From positions 1 to 60,032 of the forward strand of contig JABDDQ010000005.1 of assembly GCA_013287545.1 (NCBI GenBank): 60,032 nucleotides of DNA, given 5' to 3'. Shown one piece after another: positions 35,339 to 45,789 of this stretch. The notes under the pieces were generated by a model, which had not been told where the DNA came from, ran no database searches, and was given only the letters and a program-made list of their open reading frames with translations. Position numbers and translations under genes: made by a program. The stretch comes from Bacteroidota bacterium (lineage in GTDB: Bacteria; Bacteroidota; Bacteroidia; B-17B0; Aurantibacillaceae). How positions within the stretch are numbered: position 1 is the stretch's first letter; every line of letters begins with the position of its first letter.

Positions 35339-36607
35339 ATGGCAAATTTACAATCATCATTTCTGGGCATAAAATCGCCAAACCCTTTTTGGTTAGCATC
35401 TGCACCACCAACCGATAAAAAAATAAACGTACTACGTGCTTTTGAAGCCGGTTGGGGTGGCGTTGTATGGAAAACCTTAGGCTCACAAGTAAAAAATGTT
35501 TCTTCTCGTTATTCCACGTTAGATTATAACGGACAAAAAGTAATGGGCTTTAATAACATTGAGCTTATATCTGACAGACCATTAGAAATTAACCTGAAAG
35601 AAATTCGTGAAGTGGTTAGAGAGTTTCCTGATCGTGCTATGATTGTTTCATTGATGGCAGATAACGACAGAAAAAGCTGGCACGAAATGGTTAAGAAAAC
35701 CGAAGATACCGGCGCACATGGCATTGAGTTAAATTTTGGTTGCCCACACGGAATGGTTGAACGTGGCATGGGCGCATCAGTTGGGCAAGACCCGGAGATT
35801 GCAAAAATGGTTGTTGAGTGGGTTATGGAAGTTGCCAAAATACCAGTTATTACAAAACTTACACCTAACGTACACTCGGTAGTACCTGCTGCGCAAGCTG
35901 TAATTGCTGGCGGTACAAATGGTTTATCATTAATAAACACAATTCAATCAGTTACCGGCATTGATTTAGATACATTAGTTCCAAATCCAAACGTTGGCGG
36001 TAAATCGGTATTTGGTGGTTATTGCGGTCCGGCAGTAAAACCAATAGCCTTGAAATTTTTAACTACACTGTCTCAAGATAAAATTGCCAAACAAGTTCCT
36101 ATCTCTGGTATAGGAGGAATTAGTACATGGAGAGATGCTGTTGAGTTTATGTTATTAGGTTCAAGCAACGTGCAAGTTTGTACATCTGCTATGCATTATG
36201 GTTTCCGTATTGTGCGTGATATGTGTGATGGGTTGAGTAACTGGATGGATGAAAAAGGTTATAAAACCATTGATGAGTTTGTTGGCTTATCTGTTCAAAA
36301 TGTTACGCGTTGGGAAGAACTGGATATCAACTACCATATTATTGCAAATATAGACCAGGATAAATGTATCCATTGTGGATTATGTTATATAGCTTGTGAA
36401 GACACATCGCATCAATCAATTAATATTGAAAGAGGAAATCCTTACAACAAATACACCATTAAAGAAGAGGAGTGTGTAGGCTGTAACCTATGCAAAATTG
36501 TTTGCCCGGTAAACGATTGTATTACTATGGAAGAACATCGCAAAGCCCCTGAGTATCTTAACTGGATTGAATTTCAGAAAAGAGGTTTACCCCTAAACGA
36601 TCACTAA
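35339..36607 (+). CDS. preA: Dihydropyrimidine dehydrogenase, FMN subunit PreA
   Basis: Catalytic subunit that reduces uracil or thymine to the 5,6-dihydro form. The 422-residue protein starts with a dihydroorotate-dehydrogenase-like FMN barrel (IKSPNPFWLASAPPT near 11-25, ELNFGCPHGMVERGMG near 136). It ends with two 4Fe-4S clusters (CIHCGLCYIAC and CVGCNLCKIVCP, roughly residues 340-390). This fusion is characteristic of PreA. It is the last gene of the run and is followed 23 bp later by a bidirectional terminator. Confidence 0.93.
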   Translation: MANLQSSFLGIKSPNPFWLASAPPTDKKINVLRAFEAGWGGVVWKTLGSQVKNVSSRYSTLDYNGQKVMGFNNIELISDRPLEINLKEIREVVREFPDRAMIVSLMADNDRKSWHEMVKKTEDTGAHGIELNFGCPHGMVERGMGASVGQDPEIAKMVVEWVMEVAKIPVITKLTPNVHSVVPAAQAVIAGGTNGLSLINTIQSVTGIDLDTLVPNPNVGGKSVFGGYCGPAVKPIALKFLTTLSQDKIAKQVPISGIGGISTWRDAVEFMLLGSSNVQVCTSAMHYGFRIVRDMCDGLSNWMDEKGYKTIDEFVGLSVQNVTRWEELDINYHIIANIDQDKCIHCGLCYIACEDTSHQSINIERGNPYNKYTIKEEECVGCNLCKIVCPVNDCITMEEHRKAPEYLNWIEFQKRGLPLNDH

Positions 36608-36630
36608 TAAGTTTTTTGTACTTATATATT

Positions 36631-36661
36631 AAAAACTAACAAGGTTTACTTGTTAGTTTTT
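36631..36661. terminator. Bidirectional terminator between preA and a convergent gene
   Basis: The 13-nt arms AAAAACTAACAAG (36631-36643) and CTTGTTAGTTTTT (36649-36661) pair perfectly around a 5-nt loop, with A and T tracts on both sides. The last codons of the minus-strand gene lie in one arm and its stop codon is in the loop, so the structure serves both strands. Confidence 0.8.
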
Positions 36662-37443
36662 ACCTCATCAATTGCAAGTGCAAGTGTTGCATCGGGTGTT
36701 TTTTCTTTATCAGCTTCGTTAAAAACGGCGTTCCATTTTACCATCATATCTACCAATTGCATATCGTTTGCTCTGCCACCTGGCATTCTTTCCCAAGCCA
36801 GTGTAAAATCATCACTTTGCCCTTTTAAAACCAATACATTTCTTTCCTTTTTTACGGTACCATACTCTTTTCCGTCAGGCATTTTAACCGATGCTTTCAT
36901 TGGATATACCAAGCCTGTTTTTTCACCGTTATAAACATATACAAACCTTACTGTAGTTTTATCTGTTTCTTTATTTAATTTCTCTACCGTAATAGAATAA
37001 GGGCCAATATTAAAAGCAGTTGCAGCAGGTGGTAATTTATAATCATCGCCCGTAATAATTGAAATATTAATAAGTTTATAAATGCCGCTAACTACAAACG
37101 AATAGTTTTTTACAGCATTATACCCTACTCCTTTAAGGTTTATAACTTTCGATTCTGTTTTGTAAGGCTCTATCATTAAAGGTTTTTCGTTAACAACCGG
37201 ATACTCGGTGTTATTAATAATAAACTTACTTTCTAACGGATTATAACTAAGGTACGAAGCCGATTTATTTATGATTTTAATTTTAAATTTTGTTTCTTCC
37301 GGGTTAGCTACTGCATCAACAATAATTAAATCGTAATCGGGTGTTGACACCTGAACTTCTTTATAAAATGTTCTTTCTTTTTGTGCAAAACAAAACGTGT
37401 TTATCAATCCAAAAAACCAAACTAAGCATATTGCTTTTTTCAT
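36646..37443 (-). CDS. Secreted protein of unknown function
   Basis: I take the ATG at 37443 (265 residues) because it begins a clean signal peptide (MKKAICLVWFFGLINTFCFA, then QKERTF); the reading frame extends upstream to 37497 without extra signal features. The mature part is beta-rich, with TKFKIKIINKSASYLSYN and repeated short Val/Tyr/Lys segments. I do not recognise a family. It lies 47 bp downstream of another small secreted protein gene on the same strand. Confidence 0.7.
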   Translation of the reverse strand: MKKAICLVWFFGLINTFCFAQKERTFYKEVQVSTPDYDLIIVDAVANPEETKFKIKIINKSASYLSYNPLESKFIINNTEYPVVNEKPLMIEPYKTESKVINLKGVGYNAVKNYSFVVSGIYKLINISIITGDDYKLPPAATAFNIGPYSITVEKLNKETDKTTVRFVYVYNGEKTGLVYPMKASVKMPDGKEYGTVKKERNVLVLKGQSDDFTLAWERMPGGRANDMQLVDMMVKWNAVFNEADKEKTPDATLALAIDEVKTNK

Positions 37444-37490
37444 ACTATATGTTTTATTTATTTTAATACGGATAAAGTAAATTACTAAAA

Positions 37491-38174
37491 TTACCAATCA
37501 TCTTTTTTAGGAGCATCACCACTTAGTTGTGCCATTTTATCTTTTAAATCATCGGTCACTAATTTAGCATCAGCAAAGGCAGCCGATTTTATATGTTTCC
37601 AGCTTAAATCACTAAGTTTCATCGAACCACATTCAGGCACAGCCCCATAAATGTCTCCGCCACTTCCATCCGCTATATTGGCTTTATGTTTAAGGTTATT
37701 AATAGTGTAACGGTATTTGCCTTCTTTGGCATCTATAGTAACCGTCATAGTAATTTCGCCTTCAACTTTATCGGTTGGGTTTAACTCTTTTACTTTATAC
37801 GGAAAAGAAACCTGACAAACTATACTGCTACCACTTGTACAATTACTTTTGGTGTATTTTGTTGATTTAGTATCGTTAGACCAATTTTGAGCTCTTTTTA
37901 CCAACTCAGAAACAGGAGCTGGTATAACAGGACTGCTTGTATCAGGGGCAACTTCTGCAGGAGGTGCTTCAGCCGTTTTTTTCTTTCCATTTTTACCGGT
38001 TGTTTCAGTAGCCGGAGGTGTCGATGCAGCAGGCGTAGCAAATTTAGCTTTATCTACCTGAACGTTTATAACCTCCCGAATCATTTTGCTTTCATCCTCT
38101 TTTTTATCGCTTTGACAAAAAGCAAATGATGCCGATGCAGTTAGTATAGATGTTAAAATAATCTTTCTAATCAT
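37491..38174 (-). CDS. Secreted protein, possibly DUF4468-like (TBP fold)
   Basis: I take the ATG at 38174 (227 residues), which starts the signal peptide MIRKIILTSILTASASFAF. A Pro/Ala/Thr-rich linker (roughly residues 45-85) leads to a folded domain with EITMTVTIDAKEGKYRYTI and a C-terminal helical part. The ITMTVTIDAKEGKYRYTINN stretch looks like the DUF4468 family, but I cannot confirm it. It has one conserved-looking pair, NCTSGSSIVCQ, that could form a disulphide. A TAnnTTTG element lies upstream. Confidence 0.65.
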   Translation of the reverse strand: MIRKIILTSILTASASFAFCQSDKKEDESKMIREVINVQVDKAKFATPAASTPPATETTGKNGKKKTAEAPPAEVAPDTSSPVIPAPVSELVKRAQNWSNDTKSTKYTKSNCTSGSSIVCQVSFPYKVKELNPTDKVEGEITMTVTIDAKEGKYRYTINNLKHKANIADGSGGDIYGAVPECGSMKLSDLSWKHIKSAAFADAKLVTDDLKDKMAQLSGDAPKKDDW

Positions 38175-38198
38175 AATTGTATTTAAATAAATGTAACT

Positions 38199-38206
38199 CA
38201 AAAATA
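38199..38206 (-). promoter_or_regulatory. -7 promoter element for the secreted-protein pair
   Basis: Minus-strand TATTTTTG matches TAnnTTTG and ends 25 nt before the ATG at 38174. Confidence 0.45.
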
Positions 38207-38237
38207 AGTATTTTGTTTTATATGGTTTTAATTATTA

Positions 38238-40004
38238 TTACTTAATAATAACTCTTGTTTTAATGGACTCATCTCCTTTTTGAAAAATAACCATATAAAC
38301 GCCGCCGCTAACTCCATTTACATTTAACATGTACTTATTATCTCCCATAACCGACTGCGCTGTTTCTTGCTTAATTATTCTACCAAAAATATCAGTTACG
38401 TTTAGCGAATAAGTTCCACCATCTTTAGCTGTAAACGAAACATTAATTAAATCCTCTGCAGGGTTTGGGTATAACAATAAATTAGTAGTGTTGTTGTTTT
38501 CAAGTTTTTGGATTCCGGAAGGAGTAGTACAAATACTATTAACAAACGTTACCGGGTTTGAACTGATGCCATTTGCCGTTACTACAAGCGAGTAAGTGCC
38601 ATATGGTAAACCAGCAGGAAGTGTAAATAAAGTGCTATCGGGTGTGGTACCTGTTTGTACATTAGTACTGCTCCAGTTAAAAGTGCGTGCGTAATACACT
38701 TTTGTTCCGGTTGTTAATCGTATAATAGGATAGTTGGTAGCCATTTGCCAATCGTCGCCATAAGCAGCCCCTTCCGATATTCCATTAAAAAGAGTGCCCG
38801 TAACCTTAAATGTATCGCAGTTTAATTTAGAAATATTATTTATAGTGGGTTTACCTTGAGCAAGGGGTGTTCCACCGGGTGTATAAACATAATATTGATT
38901 TGTGTACTGACTGGCATAAAGTATTGTGCCATCTGGTAAATTCAACATAGTTGTTTCAAAGCATGTTATAGTATAGTCTATAGAATCTGTTGTACCGGGT
39001 GTGCCAATTCGTGTAAAAGAATTGCTTGTATAATCAAATTCAAAAAAAGCAGTTGGTGCTTGGTACTCATTAACAGTTGATGTATTGATAGGAGATGCTG
39101 TACAAAGTATTTTTCCGTTAACCATCATAGCAGCAGCAGCATCTACTGTTCCATACAAAGTATCATGAATAGTAGGGAAATCAGGACCCGCAGTCCATGT
39201 ACCTGGGCTTGTGTTTCCTGAAGGAGTATAATAAGCATTGTGCCCTGTTGCACCTAAAAAAAATGCACGCCCATCAGGCAAAAGAAAACCGGCTCCCGAT
39301 TCATATGAATAAGGATCATAAAGCGAATCAGGCACTTGTCCATCTATAACCCATTGGTTTAACGATGGGATATATCTTTCTGAACTTGTACTTCCTATGT
39401 CAACAAATAAAATACTGTTATCGCGTAATTTTACCCAAGCCGATTCATCATGAGAGTTTTGACATGTTGGGCCATTTGCCCATGTATTAGTTACCGGATT
39501 AAAAATAGCTGTGTTGGCTCCTGAACCATCTAAAGTTCCTACCAGTACTCTGCCATCATTTAAAATTTCTGAATTTGCATCAGCAAAAAGTCTATTCAGG
39601 TTAGGTGCCATTGTCCAAGTGTCTGTTAATGGGTTATATGTTTCTGCCTTAGAGCCGCCAGAGCCATACTCGCCACCGGCTACAAACACACGCCCATCTT
39701 TCAGAACCTGAGAAGCAAAGTAAAAACGTGTATCATGCATAGACGCTAACCTACTCCATGTACCATTTACGTAGCTACCTAACGAATCGGGTGTTAATTT
39801 ATTCCAAACATTTCCAATGGTATCACAAGTGCAAGAAATTGTTTTTGCCATTACCGTTCCGTCAGATAATAAAAGCATAACACCTGCATTAGTATCGGGA
39901 GATAGATTGGTTAAGGGAGTCCAACTACTTTGAGCCGTAACCGATTTACTAAAAAAAGCAGTTATAAAAAATATCGTTGCAAGTAAGTTTGTATAATTTT
40001 TCAT
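38238..40004 (-). CDS. T9SS cargo with kelch/galactose-oxidase-like beta-propeller
   Basis: The 588-residue protein has a signal peptide (IFFITAFFSKSVTAQ), then repeated kelch-type blades such as VLKDGRVFVAGGEYGSGGSK and ILNDGRVLVGTLDGSG across about residues 50-380. An all-beta domain with GAAYGDDWQMATNYPIIRL follows, resembling the DUF1929 domain of galactose-oxidase-like proteins. The last 80 residues (NLLLYPNPAEDLINVSFTAK ... VYMVIFQKGD ... KTRVIIK) are a type A T9SS sorting domain. I could not identify the copper-binding Tyr-Cys site of galactose oxidase, so catalysis is doubtful. Confidence 0.85.
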   Translation of the reverse strand: MKNYTNLLATIFFITAFFSKSVTAQSSWTPLTNLSPDTNAGVMLLLSDGTVMAKTISCTCDTIGNVWNKLTPDSLGSYVNGTWSRLASMHDTRFYFASQVLKDGRVFVAGGEYGSGGSKAETYNPLTDTWTMAPNLNRLFADANSEILNDGRVLVGTLDGSGANTAIFNPVTNTWANGPTCQNSHDESAWVKLRDNSILFVDIGSTSSERYIPSLNQWVIDGQVPDSLYDPYSYESGAGFLLPDGRAFFLGATGHNAYYTPSGNTSPGTWTAGPDFPTIHDTLYGTVDAAAAMMVNGKILCTASPINTSTVNEYQAPTAFFEFDYTSNSFTRIGTPGTTDSIDYTITCFETTMLNLPDGTILYASQYTNQYYVYTPGGTPLAQGKPTINNISKLNCDTFKVTGTLFNGISEGAAYGDDWQMATNYPIIRLTTGTKVYYARTFNWSSTNVQTGTTPDSTLFTLPAGLPYGTYSLVVTANGISSNPVTFVNSICTTPSGIQKLENNNTTNLLLYPNPAEDLINVSFTAKDGGTYSLNVTDIFGRIIKQETAQSVMGDNKYMLNVNGVSGGVYMVIFQKGDESIKTRVIIK

Positions 40005-40103
40005 ATAATGTATAATTACAGTTTGTATTTAATATTTTATGCAATATAAATAAAAACATAGCTCTAATTTCTTTTTAGTTACTTTGCGTTTTAAATATAT
40101 ATT

Positions 40104-41315
40104 TTGACATTCAACGAATTTAATTTTCAACCCGAACTAACTGAAGGCCTTTTTTATATGGGCTTTAATAATGCAACGCCTATACAAGAGCAAGCCATAC
40201 CGCTTATATTAAATAATAAAGATTTAATTGCTTGTGCGCAAACAGGCACAGGTAAAACGGGTGCTTATTTATTACCCGTAATTAATAAAATTATACAAGC
40301 ACCGGGCGATTATATAAATACACTTATAATTGTACCAACGCGTGAATTGGCTATACAAATTGATGAGCAGTTACAAGGTTTCTCCTACTTTGCTCCGGTA
40401 AGTTCAATTGCCATTTATGGTGGTAATAATGGTTCTGCCTTCGACCAAGAAAAGAAAGCCCTAACCGAAGGTGCCAATATTATTATTGCTACACCGGGTA
40501 GGTTAATTTCGCACCTTAACATGGGTTATGTAAAAACTGAAAAACTAAAGCATTTAATTTTAGATGAAGCCGACCGTATGCTGGATATGGGCTTCAGTGA
40601 TGATTTGCAAAAAATTATAGATTACTTACCGAAAGATAAACAAACACTTATGTTTTCGGCAACCATGCCACCTAAAATACGAACGTTGGCAAAAAAAATA
40701 TTAACTGATCCTTCTGAAATAAATATTTCAATTTCTAAACCCGCCGAGGGTGTAACGCAAGTTGCCTATGTAGTTTACGACGCACAAAAAATGGAATTGC
40801 TAAAAGGTATTTTAAGTGAGAAAGAAATGAGCAGCGTTATTATTTTTTCATCGAAAAAAGATAAGGTAAAAGAACTTGAACGAGAACTTAAACGAGCCAA
40901 ATTTAACGCAGCAGCCATTCACTCTGATTTAGAACAAAATGAAAGAAACGATGTGTTGCGTAATTTTAAAAATAAAAATCTACAAGTGCTTGTGGCTACT
41001 GATATTTTATCGCGAGGCATTGATATCGATTCCATTAGCTTGGTAGTAAATTATGATGTACCTGGCGATGCTGAAGATTATATACACCGTGTTGGGCGTA
41101 CAGCTCGTGCAGAAACTACCGGTAAAGCCATTACTTTTATTAACGACCATGACCAGTATAAATTCAAAAAAATAGAAGACCTTATTGGTTACGAAATAAA
41201 CAAGTTAGCTGTACCTGAAAAATTGGGTGCGCAACCCGAATACGCCCCCGAAAAAAAGGAGAAAAGAAAGCCCTTCAATAAATTTGCCGGTAGAAAACCT
41301 AAACCTAAGAGATAA
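40104..41315 (+). CDS. DEAD-box RNA helicase
   Basis: ATP-dependent RNA helicase, 403 residues, with the full motif set: AQTGTGKT (Walker A), PTRELA, TPGR, DEAD as LDEADRM, SATMP (motif III), ATDILSRGID and HRVGRTARAE (motif VI). The C-terminal tail EKKEKRKPFNKFAGRKPKPKR is basic and probably binds RNA, as in RhlE-like proteins. No ATG is near the N-terminus; TTG at 40104 is used as start. It has its own terminator and faces away from the kelch gene. Confidence 0.93.
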   Translation: MTFNEFNFQPELTEGLFYMGFNNATPIQEQAIPLILNNKDLIACAQTGTGKTGAYLLPVINKIIQAPGDYINTLIIVPTRELAIQIDEQLQGFSYFAPVSSIAIYGGNNGSAFDQEKKALTEGANIIIATPGRLISHLNMGYVKTEKLKHLILDEADRMLDMGFSDDLQKIIDYLPKDKQTLMFSATMPPKIRTLAKKILTDPSEINISISKPAEGVTQVAYVVYDAQKMELLKGILSEKEMSSVIIFSSKKDKVKELERELKRAKFNAAAIHSDLEQNERNDVLRNFKNKNLQVLVATDILSRGIDIDSISLVVNYDVPGDAEDYIHRVGRTARAETTGKAITFINDHDQYKFKKIEDLIGYEINKLAVPEKLGAQPEYAPEKKEKRKPFNKFAGRKPKPKR

Positions 41316-41333
41316 TTAAAAATTTTACACATA

Positions 41334-41368
41334 AAAAAGCCGCTACCCTAAAAGAGGAGCGGCTTTTT
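41334..41368. terminator. Bidirectional terminator after the DEAD-box gene
   Basis: The 11-nt arms AAAAAGCCGCT (41334-41344) and AGCGGCTTTTT (41358-41368) are perfect complements with A and T tracts at both ends, and lie between two convergent genes (40104-41315 and 41384-45682). Confidence 0.85.
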
Positions 41369-41383
41369 AGTTTATGCTATAAG

Positions 41384-44300
41384 TTACTTAGTAATAACTA
41401 AATGTTGGTGTACTACACCGCTGTTACTTATAATATTTACATTATAAACACCATTGGTTAAGTTATCGGCATCTATATTAGTTTTGCCACTTAGTATAAC
41501 TTGAGTAAGCACTAATTTACCTGCCACATCAAACACCTGTACAGTTTGTTTTTCTGTTTGGGTAGTTTCTATACTAAACATGCCATTAGTAGGATTAGGA
41601 TAAATGCTTACGACGTTATTAGCTACTGAAGAGGCTATGCCAGTTACTGAAATTAAATGACAATCACTTGTATCTGTACAACCATTTAAAGTTACTGCGA
41701 CCGCATAACTTGCATTAGTTGTAGCTGTGTACGTTTGGCTGATAGCGGCATTAATAGGAGCTTTATTATTACTACAATTTAACCACTGGTAAGTTGCCGG
41801 GGTTGTTGCATTAGCTGTAAGTACATTATTTAATGTTACTGAAACACTCGTATCTGGCATTTGGTTTACAGTTATAACCTGTATTGCCGTTTTTGTACAA
41901 TTGTTTATATCTGTTCCGGTAACAGTATAAGTAGCTGTTGCAGTTGGGGTTACAGCAATGCTTAATGCACTACTGCTGGTGCTCCAAATATAGTTTGTAG
42001 CAGTTCCGCTTACGGTTAAAGTTACCACGCTTCCGGCACAAATTGTATTTGTACTGGCTGTTATTGATACAGATGGTAATTGGTTTACGGTTATAACTTG
42101 TGTTGTCGTATTTGTACAATTGTTTCCATCTGTTCCGCTAACAGTATAGGTAGCTGTTGCAGTTGGGGTTACATTAATACTTGTTGTATTATCAGTAGTG
42201 CTCCATGTATAATTTGTAGCTGTACCACTTACGGTTAAAGTTGCCACGCTTCCGATACAAATAGCATTAGCACTTGGCGTTATGGTTAAAGTCGGTAAGG
42301 GGTTTACCGTTATAGCCTGTGTTGCCATATTTGTGCAATTGTTCACATCTGTTCCACTAACAGTATAGGTAGCTGTTGCAGTTGAGGTAACAGCAATGCT
42401 TGTTGTAGTTTCGGTGGTACTCCAGGTATAATTTGTGGCTGTACCACTTACGGTTAAAGTTATTACGCTTCCGCTTCCAACACAAATAGCATTAGCACTT
42501 GGTGTTATGGTTAAGGTTGGTAAGGGGTTCACCGTTATAGCCTGTGTTGCCGTATTTGTACAATTGTTTATATCCGTTCCGCTAACAGTATAGGTAGCTG
42601 TTGCGGTTGGGGTTATAGCAATGCTTGCTGTGTTATCGGTAGTGCTCCAAATATAGTTTGTAGCTGTGCCACTTACGGTTAAAGTTACTATACTTCCGCT
42701 TCCGGTACAAATAGCATTGGTACTGGGCGTTATGGTTAAAGTTGGTAACGAGTTTACCGTTATTGTTTGTACTGCTTTGCTCTTACAATTGTTTGCATCA
42801 GTACCAGTAACGGTATAGGTAGCCGTTGCGGTTGGTGTTACAGCAATGCTTGCTGTGTTATCAGTAGTACTCCAAATATAGTTTGTAGCTGTGCCACTTA
42901 CGGTTAAGGTAGCTATACTACCCGCACAAATAGTGTTTGTACTTGTGGTTATTGATATAGATGGTAAAGCGTTAAGTGATAAGGTGGTTATAACCAAACT
43001 GTCTGTATGACTGGGAGTTTGTAGTGTATCATAATAAGTGCTTGCTAATTTGTGGTAGTGGGTACCAACCATAAAACTATCGCCACTACAAATAGCTACT
43101 GTTAAAACATTTGTAGGTAACACACGTACTTTAGAAGAATCTACGTAATAGTTATTATTTATACTCACCGTACTTGTAGTCGTAATAGATACAGCCCTGA
43201 CACTATCCATGCCGTAATTTGGTATATCTACATAAATATGATAGCTACCGGTATCTACATTAGAAAAGTTGTAACCTCCATTAGCATCAGTTGAAGTACG
43301 TGCTGCACATCCACCACCAGGGTTCCTTCCTAATTTAACATCAATGCCTTTTAATGGTGCACCCATTACCGAGTTATTGCCACCATATCCTAAACGGGCA
43401 CTATTAAAACCGTTCGAAGTAATAGTACCTGTTATAACACCTTGTGCTAACGGTGCTGCGGTTGGTGTTGGAATGGCAAGTACTTGTACGTTTGCAGTAT
43501 CTCTTCCTCCCACACATCTATAATGCTTAATAGTGTCAGCTGAAGTCCATTGATAAGCATTTGATTTGCTGCTATAATATGTACCAATATCTGCTGTATA
43601 ACTTGCTGCCGGTACTGCTTTTAAAAAATAATTACCATAATATAATGAAGGAAAACTATACCGACCATTAGCACCCAATGTATAGGTACTAGTTGTATCA
43701 AGTACACCAACCTGAGTTGTTTTGCGTTTAAATAAATAAACGGTACCTGTTATAGGGCCATTACTTGGGTCGGTAATTAAACCTGTTAAGCTATCGGCCG
43801 CATTAACCGCAATTTGTAAATTCTTCGGTGCTTCTGTAGTACAATGATTCGCATCGGTAACAGATCCAATTAAATACATGTACGGAGCTGAGCAATTACC
43901 ACAAGCTGCACTGGTAGCATTATTTACTACCGTTGTGGGTGTTATTACTGACATATTATTATTGCTTGTATACGTATAATTATTTGCTGCCTGATTATAA
44001 GCATCATACCAGTAATAAGAATAAGGACCAGTACCGCCATGCATATAGAAAGTTAAACTATCAGGCTGGCCTTGACAAACAAATAAATTTTGAGCATGTA
44101 TGCTATCTACAATAGGGCTTTGATATACGGTTATAACTTGTTTAACCGAATCTACAAACTGACTGGTGCTATCGCTGCCATTGTAAGTAACCATTTTTAA
44201 TGTATCCATGCCTGCATGCAAAGGAGTGAAATTAGAATGATTTGAAGTAGCAACTAATGTATCATGCCAGTACCACTGAGCATAATTTCCATTAGTTGAT

Positions 44301-45682
44301 GTATTAGTTAAACTAATACTATTTCCTGAACAAATATTAGATGATGACACACTAAAACTCATTGGTGCTGGTTTTAGCATATTAAAGCGCCAAGTAATTC
44401 CTACGTCATAAAATGTACCTGCTAACGCTACTTTAGGTGAATTATTTGCTACACGTTGAGGAGGCCCATCGTAACCAATGCCCGAAGAGTAAATTTGATT
44501 TTTAAAATACTCCATCCTAAAAGTTGTGCCGGTATTTGTACCACTCTCTAAACCTGTATTATTAGATGAGAAATAAATAGAGTCTTTCCCGGCATTTTCG
44601 TAATAATAACAAACCTCCGGAATGTTATAGCCATTAATAACTTGTATCCATAATCTGCCATTAGCAACTTGTAAATCACTAAACCCATTAACACCAACGG
44701 GGCCAAAAAAATTAGAGTACATACTACTATTTACTAAAGGGGCCCATGTTTGAGTGGTAGAAGCACTGTCGCGTGTATATAAAAGAAAATTTCCGCTATT
44801 GCCACCGTTACCATCTAAGGTGGCTATAAGTTTTCCGTTATAAACTGCTAAAGCTGTAAAATTTGCAGCATTAAACCCTGCACCTATTTGGCTTTTAAAA
44901 ACTGAGGCTGTTACAGCTACATTCCAATTAACACCATCAGCCGTACATAATATGGCTCCCCCCGAATCGGCTGTACTAACTGCTGCATACATTTGTTTAT
45001 TCCAAACAATAACATCAAAAATTGAAGTTACACCTTGCCTTAAAGAAAAATTAGCTGAATTTACCCAAGTTGGAGTTACCGAGTTTGAAAGAGTTGCAGG
45101 TGCTTTCCATACAGATATAGCATTAGATGTATATGGTTTATTGTTATCACTTGCACCTGGAGTTAAAAAAGCGTAAATAGTATCGTTACTGCCTGTTGGT
45201 GAGTACAATGCCATAGCTGAAATATTGGGACTTGGACTAGAAGTTGTATCTATCAAAGCTGTGTCGGGTAAAAGCTTGTAATTTATGGTACCATATTTTA
45301 CATAATTACCACTAATATCTCCTCGGTAAACCTGAGGTGTGGCATTAGCAGCTGATGTATAATTTGTTACCGATGAACCCAAAAATAAATTGCTGCTATT
45401 AGCTATTATACTTGAAATACTGGTTTCGGTACCACCTTGTATAACGCTATATAAATTAGTTTCTTCTGTAGCACTCGTTGTATCTCCGTTTAAAGAAGAG
45501 AATAAGCGGATTTTGCTTGCGGCACTATCTCCCGGTAGGTAAAGTTTTCCGTTAAAGGCTTTAATGCCCTTAAACTCAACTGTACCGTGGTTAAGGCCAC
45601 GAGGAATACTGTTTTGCCAAGCATCTTGAGCATTTGCTATTGAGGTTATTAGTAATGTAAGTGCAAGTAGTATTTTCTTCAT
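41384..45682 (-). CDS. Giant T9SS surface protein with five tandem Ig-like repeats
   Basis: The 1432-residue protein has a signal peptide ([15 protein letters not shown]), a large N-terminal beta-propeller-like region, a PKD/Ig-like part near residue 440-620, two CNA-B/carboxypeptidase-regulatory-like modules (about 640-860) and five near-identical repeats of 73-75 residues at 908-1276. The C-terminus ([16 protein letters not shown] ... [11 protein letters not shown] ... HLVITK) is a type A T9SS sorting domain. It is probably a surface adhesin or structural protein. The repeats have low complexity in Thr/Ala and carry one Cys pair each (ICxGS and NNC), which could form a disulphide per repeat. 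Confidence 0.85.
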   Translation of the reverse strand: MKKILLALTLLITSIANAQDAWQNSIPRGLNHGTVEFKGIKAFNGKLYLPGDSAASKIRLFSSLNGDTTSATEETNLYSVIQGGTETSISSIIANSSNLFLGSSVTNYTSAANATPQVYRGDISGNYVKYGTINYKLLPDTALIDTTSSPSPNISAMALYSPTGSNDTIYAFLTPGASDNNKPYTSNAISVWKAPATLSNSVTPTWVNSANFSLRQGVTSIFDVIVWNKQMYAAVSTADSGGAILCTADGVNWNVAVTASVFKSQIGAGFNAANFTALAVYNGKLIATLDGNGGNSGNFLLYTRDSASTTQTWAPLVNSSMYSNFFGPVGVNGFSDLQVANGRLWIQVINGYNIPEVCYYYENAGKDSIYFSSNNTGLESGTNTGTTFRMEYFKNQIYSSGIGYDGPPQRVANNSPKVALAGTFYDVGITWRFNMLKPAPMSFSVSSSNICSGNSISLTNTSTNGNYAQWYWHDTLVATSNHSNFTPLHAGMDTLKMVTYNGSDSTSQFVDSVKQVITVYQSPIVDSIHAQNLFVCQGQPDSLTFYMHGGTGPYSYYWYDAYNQAANNYTYTSNNNMSVITPTTVVNNATSAACGNCSAPYMYLIGSVTDANHCTTEAPKNLQIAVNAADSLTGLITDPSNGPITGTVYLFKRKTTQVGVLDTTSTYTLGANGRYSFPSLYYGNYFLKAVPAASYTADIGTYYSSKSNAYQWTSADTIKHYRCVGGRDTANVQVLAIPTPTAAPLAQGVITGTITSNGFNSARLGYGGNNSVMGAPLKGIDVKLGRNPGGGCAARTSTDANGGYNFSNVDTGSYHIYVDIPNYGMDSVRAVSITTTSTVSINNNYYVDSSKVRVLPTNVLTVAICSGDSFMVGTHYHKLASTYYDTLQTPSHTDSLVITTLSLNALPSISITTSTNTICAGSIATLTVSGTATNYIWSTTDNTASIAVTPTATATYTVTGTDANNCKSKAVQTITVNSLPTLTITPSTNAICTGSGSIVTLTVSGTATNYIWSTTDNTASIAITPTATATYTVSGTDINNCTNTATQAITVNPLPTLTITPSANAICVGSGSVITLTVSGTATNYTWSTTETTTSIAVTSTATATYTVSGTDVNNCTNMATQAITVNPLPTLTITPSANAICIGSVATLTVSGTATNYTWSTTDNTTSINVTPTATATYTVSGTDGNNCTNTTTQVITVNQLPSVSITASTNTICAGSVVTLTVSGTATNYIWSTSSSALSIAVTPTATATYTVTGTDINNCTKTAIQVITVNQMPDTSVSVTLNNVLTANATTPATYQWLNCSNNKAPINAAISQTYTATTNASYAVAVTLNGCTDTSDCHLISVTGIASSVANNVVSIYPNPTNGMFSIETTQTEKQTVQVFDVAGKLVLTQVILSGKTNIDADNLTNGVYNVNIISNSGVVHQHLVITK
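41855..42961 (-). repeat. Five tandem 219-225 bp coding repeats
   Basis: Residues 908-1276 of the 41384-45682 protein divide exactly into repeats of 73, 75, 75, 73 and 73 residues. The core [10 protein letters not shown](I/T)WST and TATATYTV(S/T)GTD recur in each. The two 75-residue copies carry an extra two residues after the first Cys. Confidence 0.85.
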
Positions 45683-45741
45683 TTTTAATAATTTTTAGCT
45701 AAGATAAAACTTTTAGTTAAAAACTGGAGCATGTTTAACAA

Positions 45742-45775
45742 TTTGTTAAGAAGAAATAAACTTTAGCTAAGTTTG
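45742..45775 (+). promoter_or_regulatory. Promoter of the LTA-synthase-like gene (-33 and -7)
   Basis: TTTG at 45742-45745 and TAAGTTTG at 45768-45775 are 22 bp apart, within the range for Bacteroidota promoters. The -7 ends 15 nt before the ATG at 45790. Confidence 0.6.
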
Positions 45776-45789
45776 CGAGCGCATTTATA

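Noticed and set aside
38238-40004. Active galactose oxidase
   Set aside because: The kelch blades and the C-terminal domain fit the fold, but I could not locate the Tyr-Cys copper cofactor residues, so only a fold-level call is made.
41855-42961. Periodic repeats as a possible CRISPR array
   Set aside because: The period is 219-225 bp, the frame is coding throughout and no short direct repeat with unique spacers is present.
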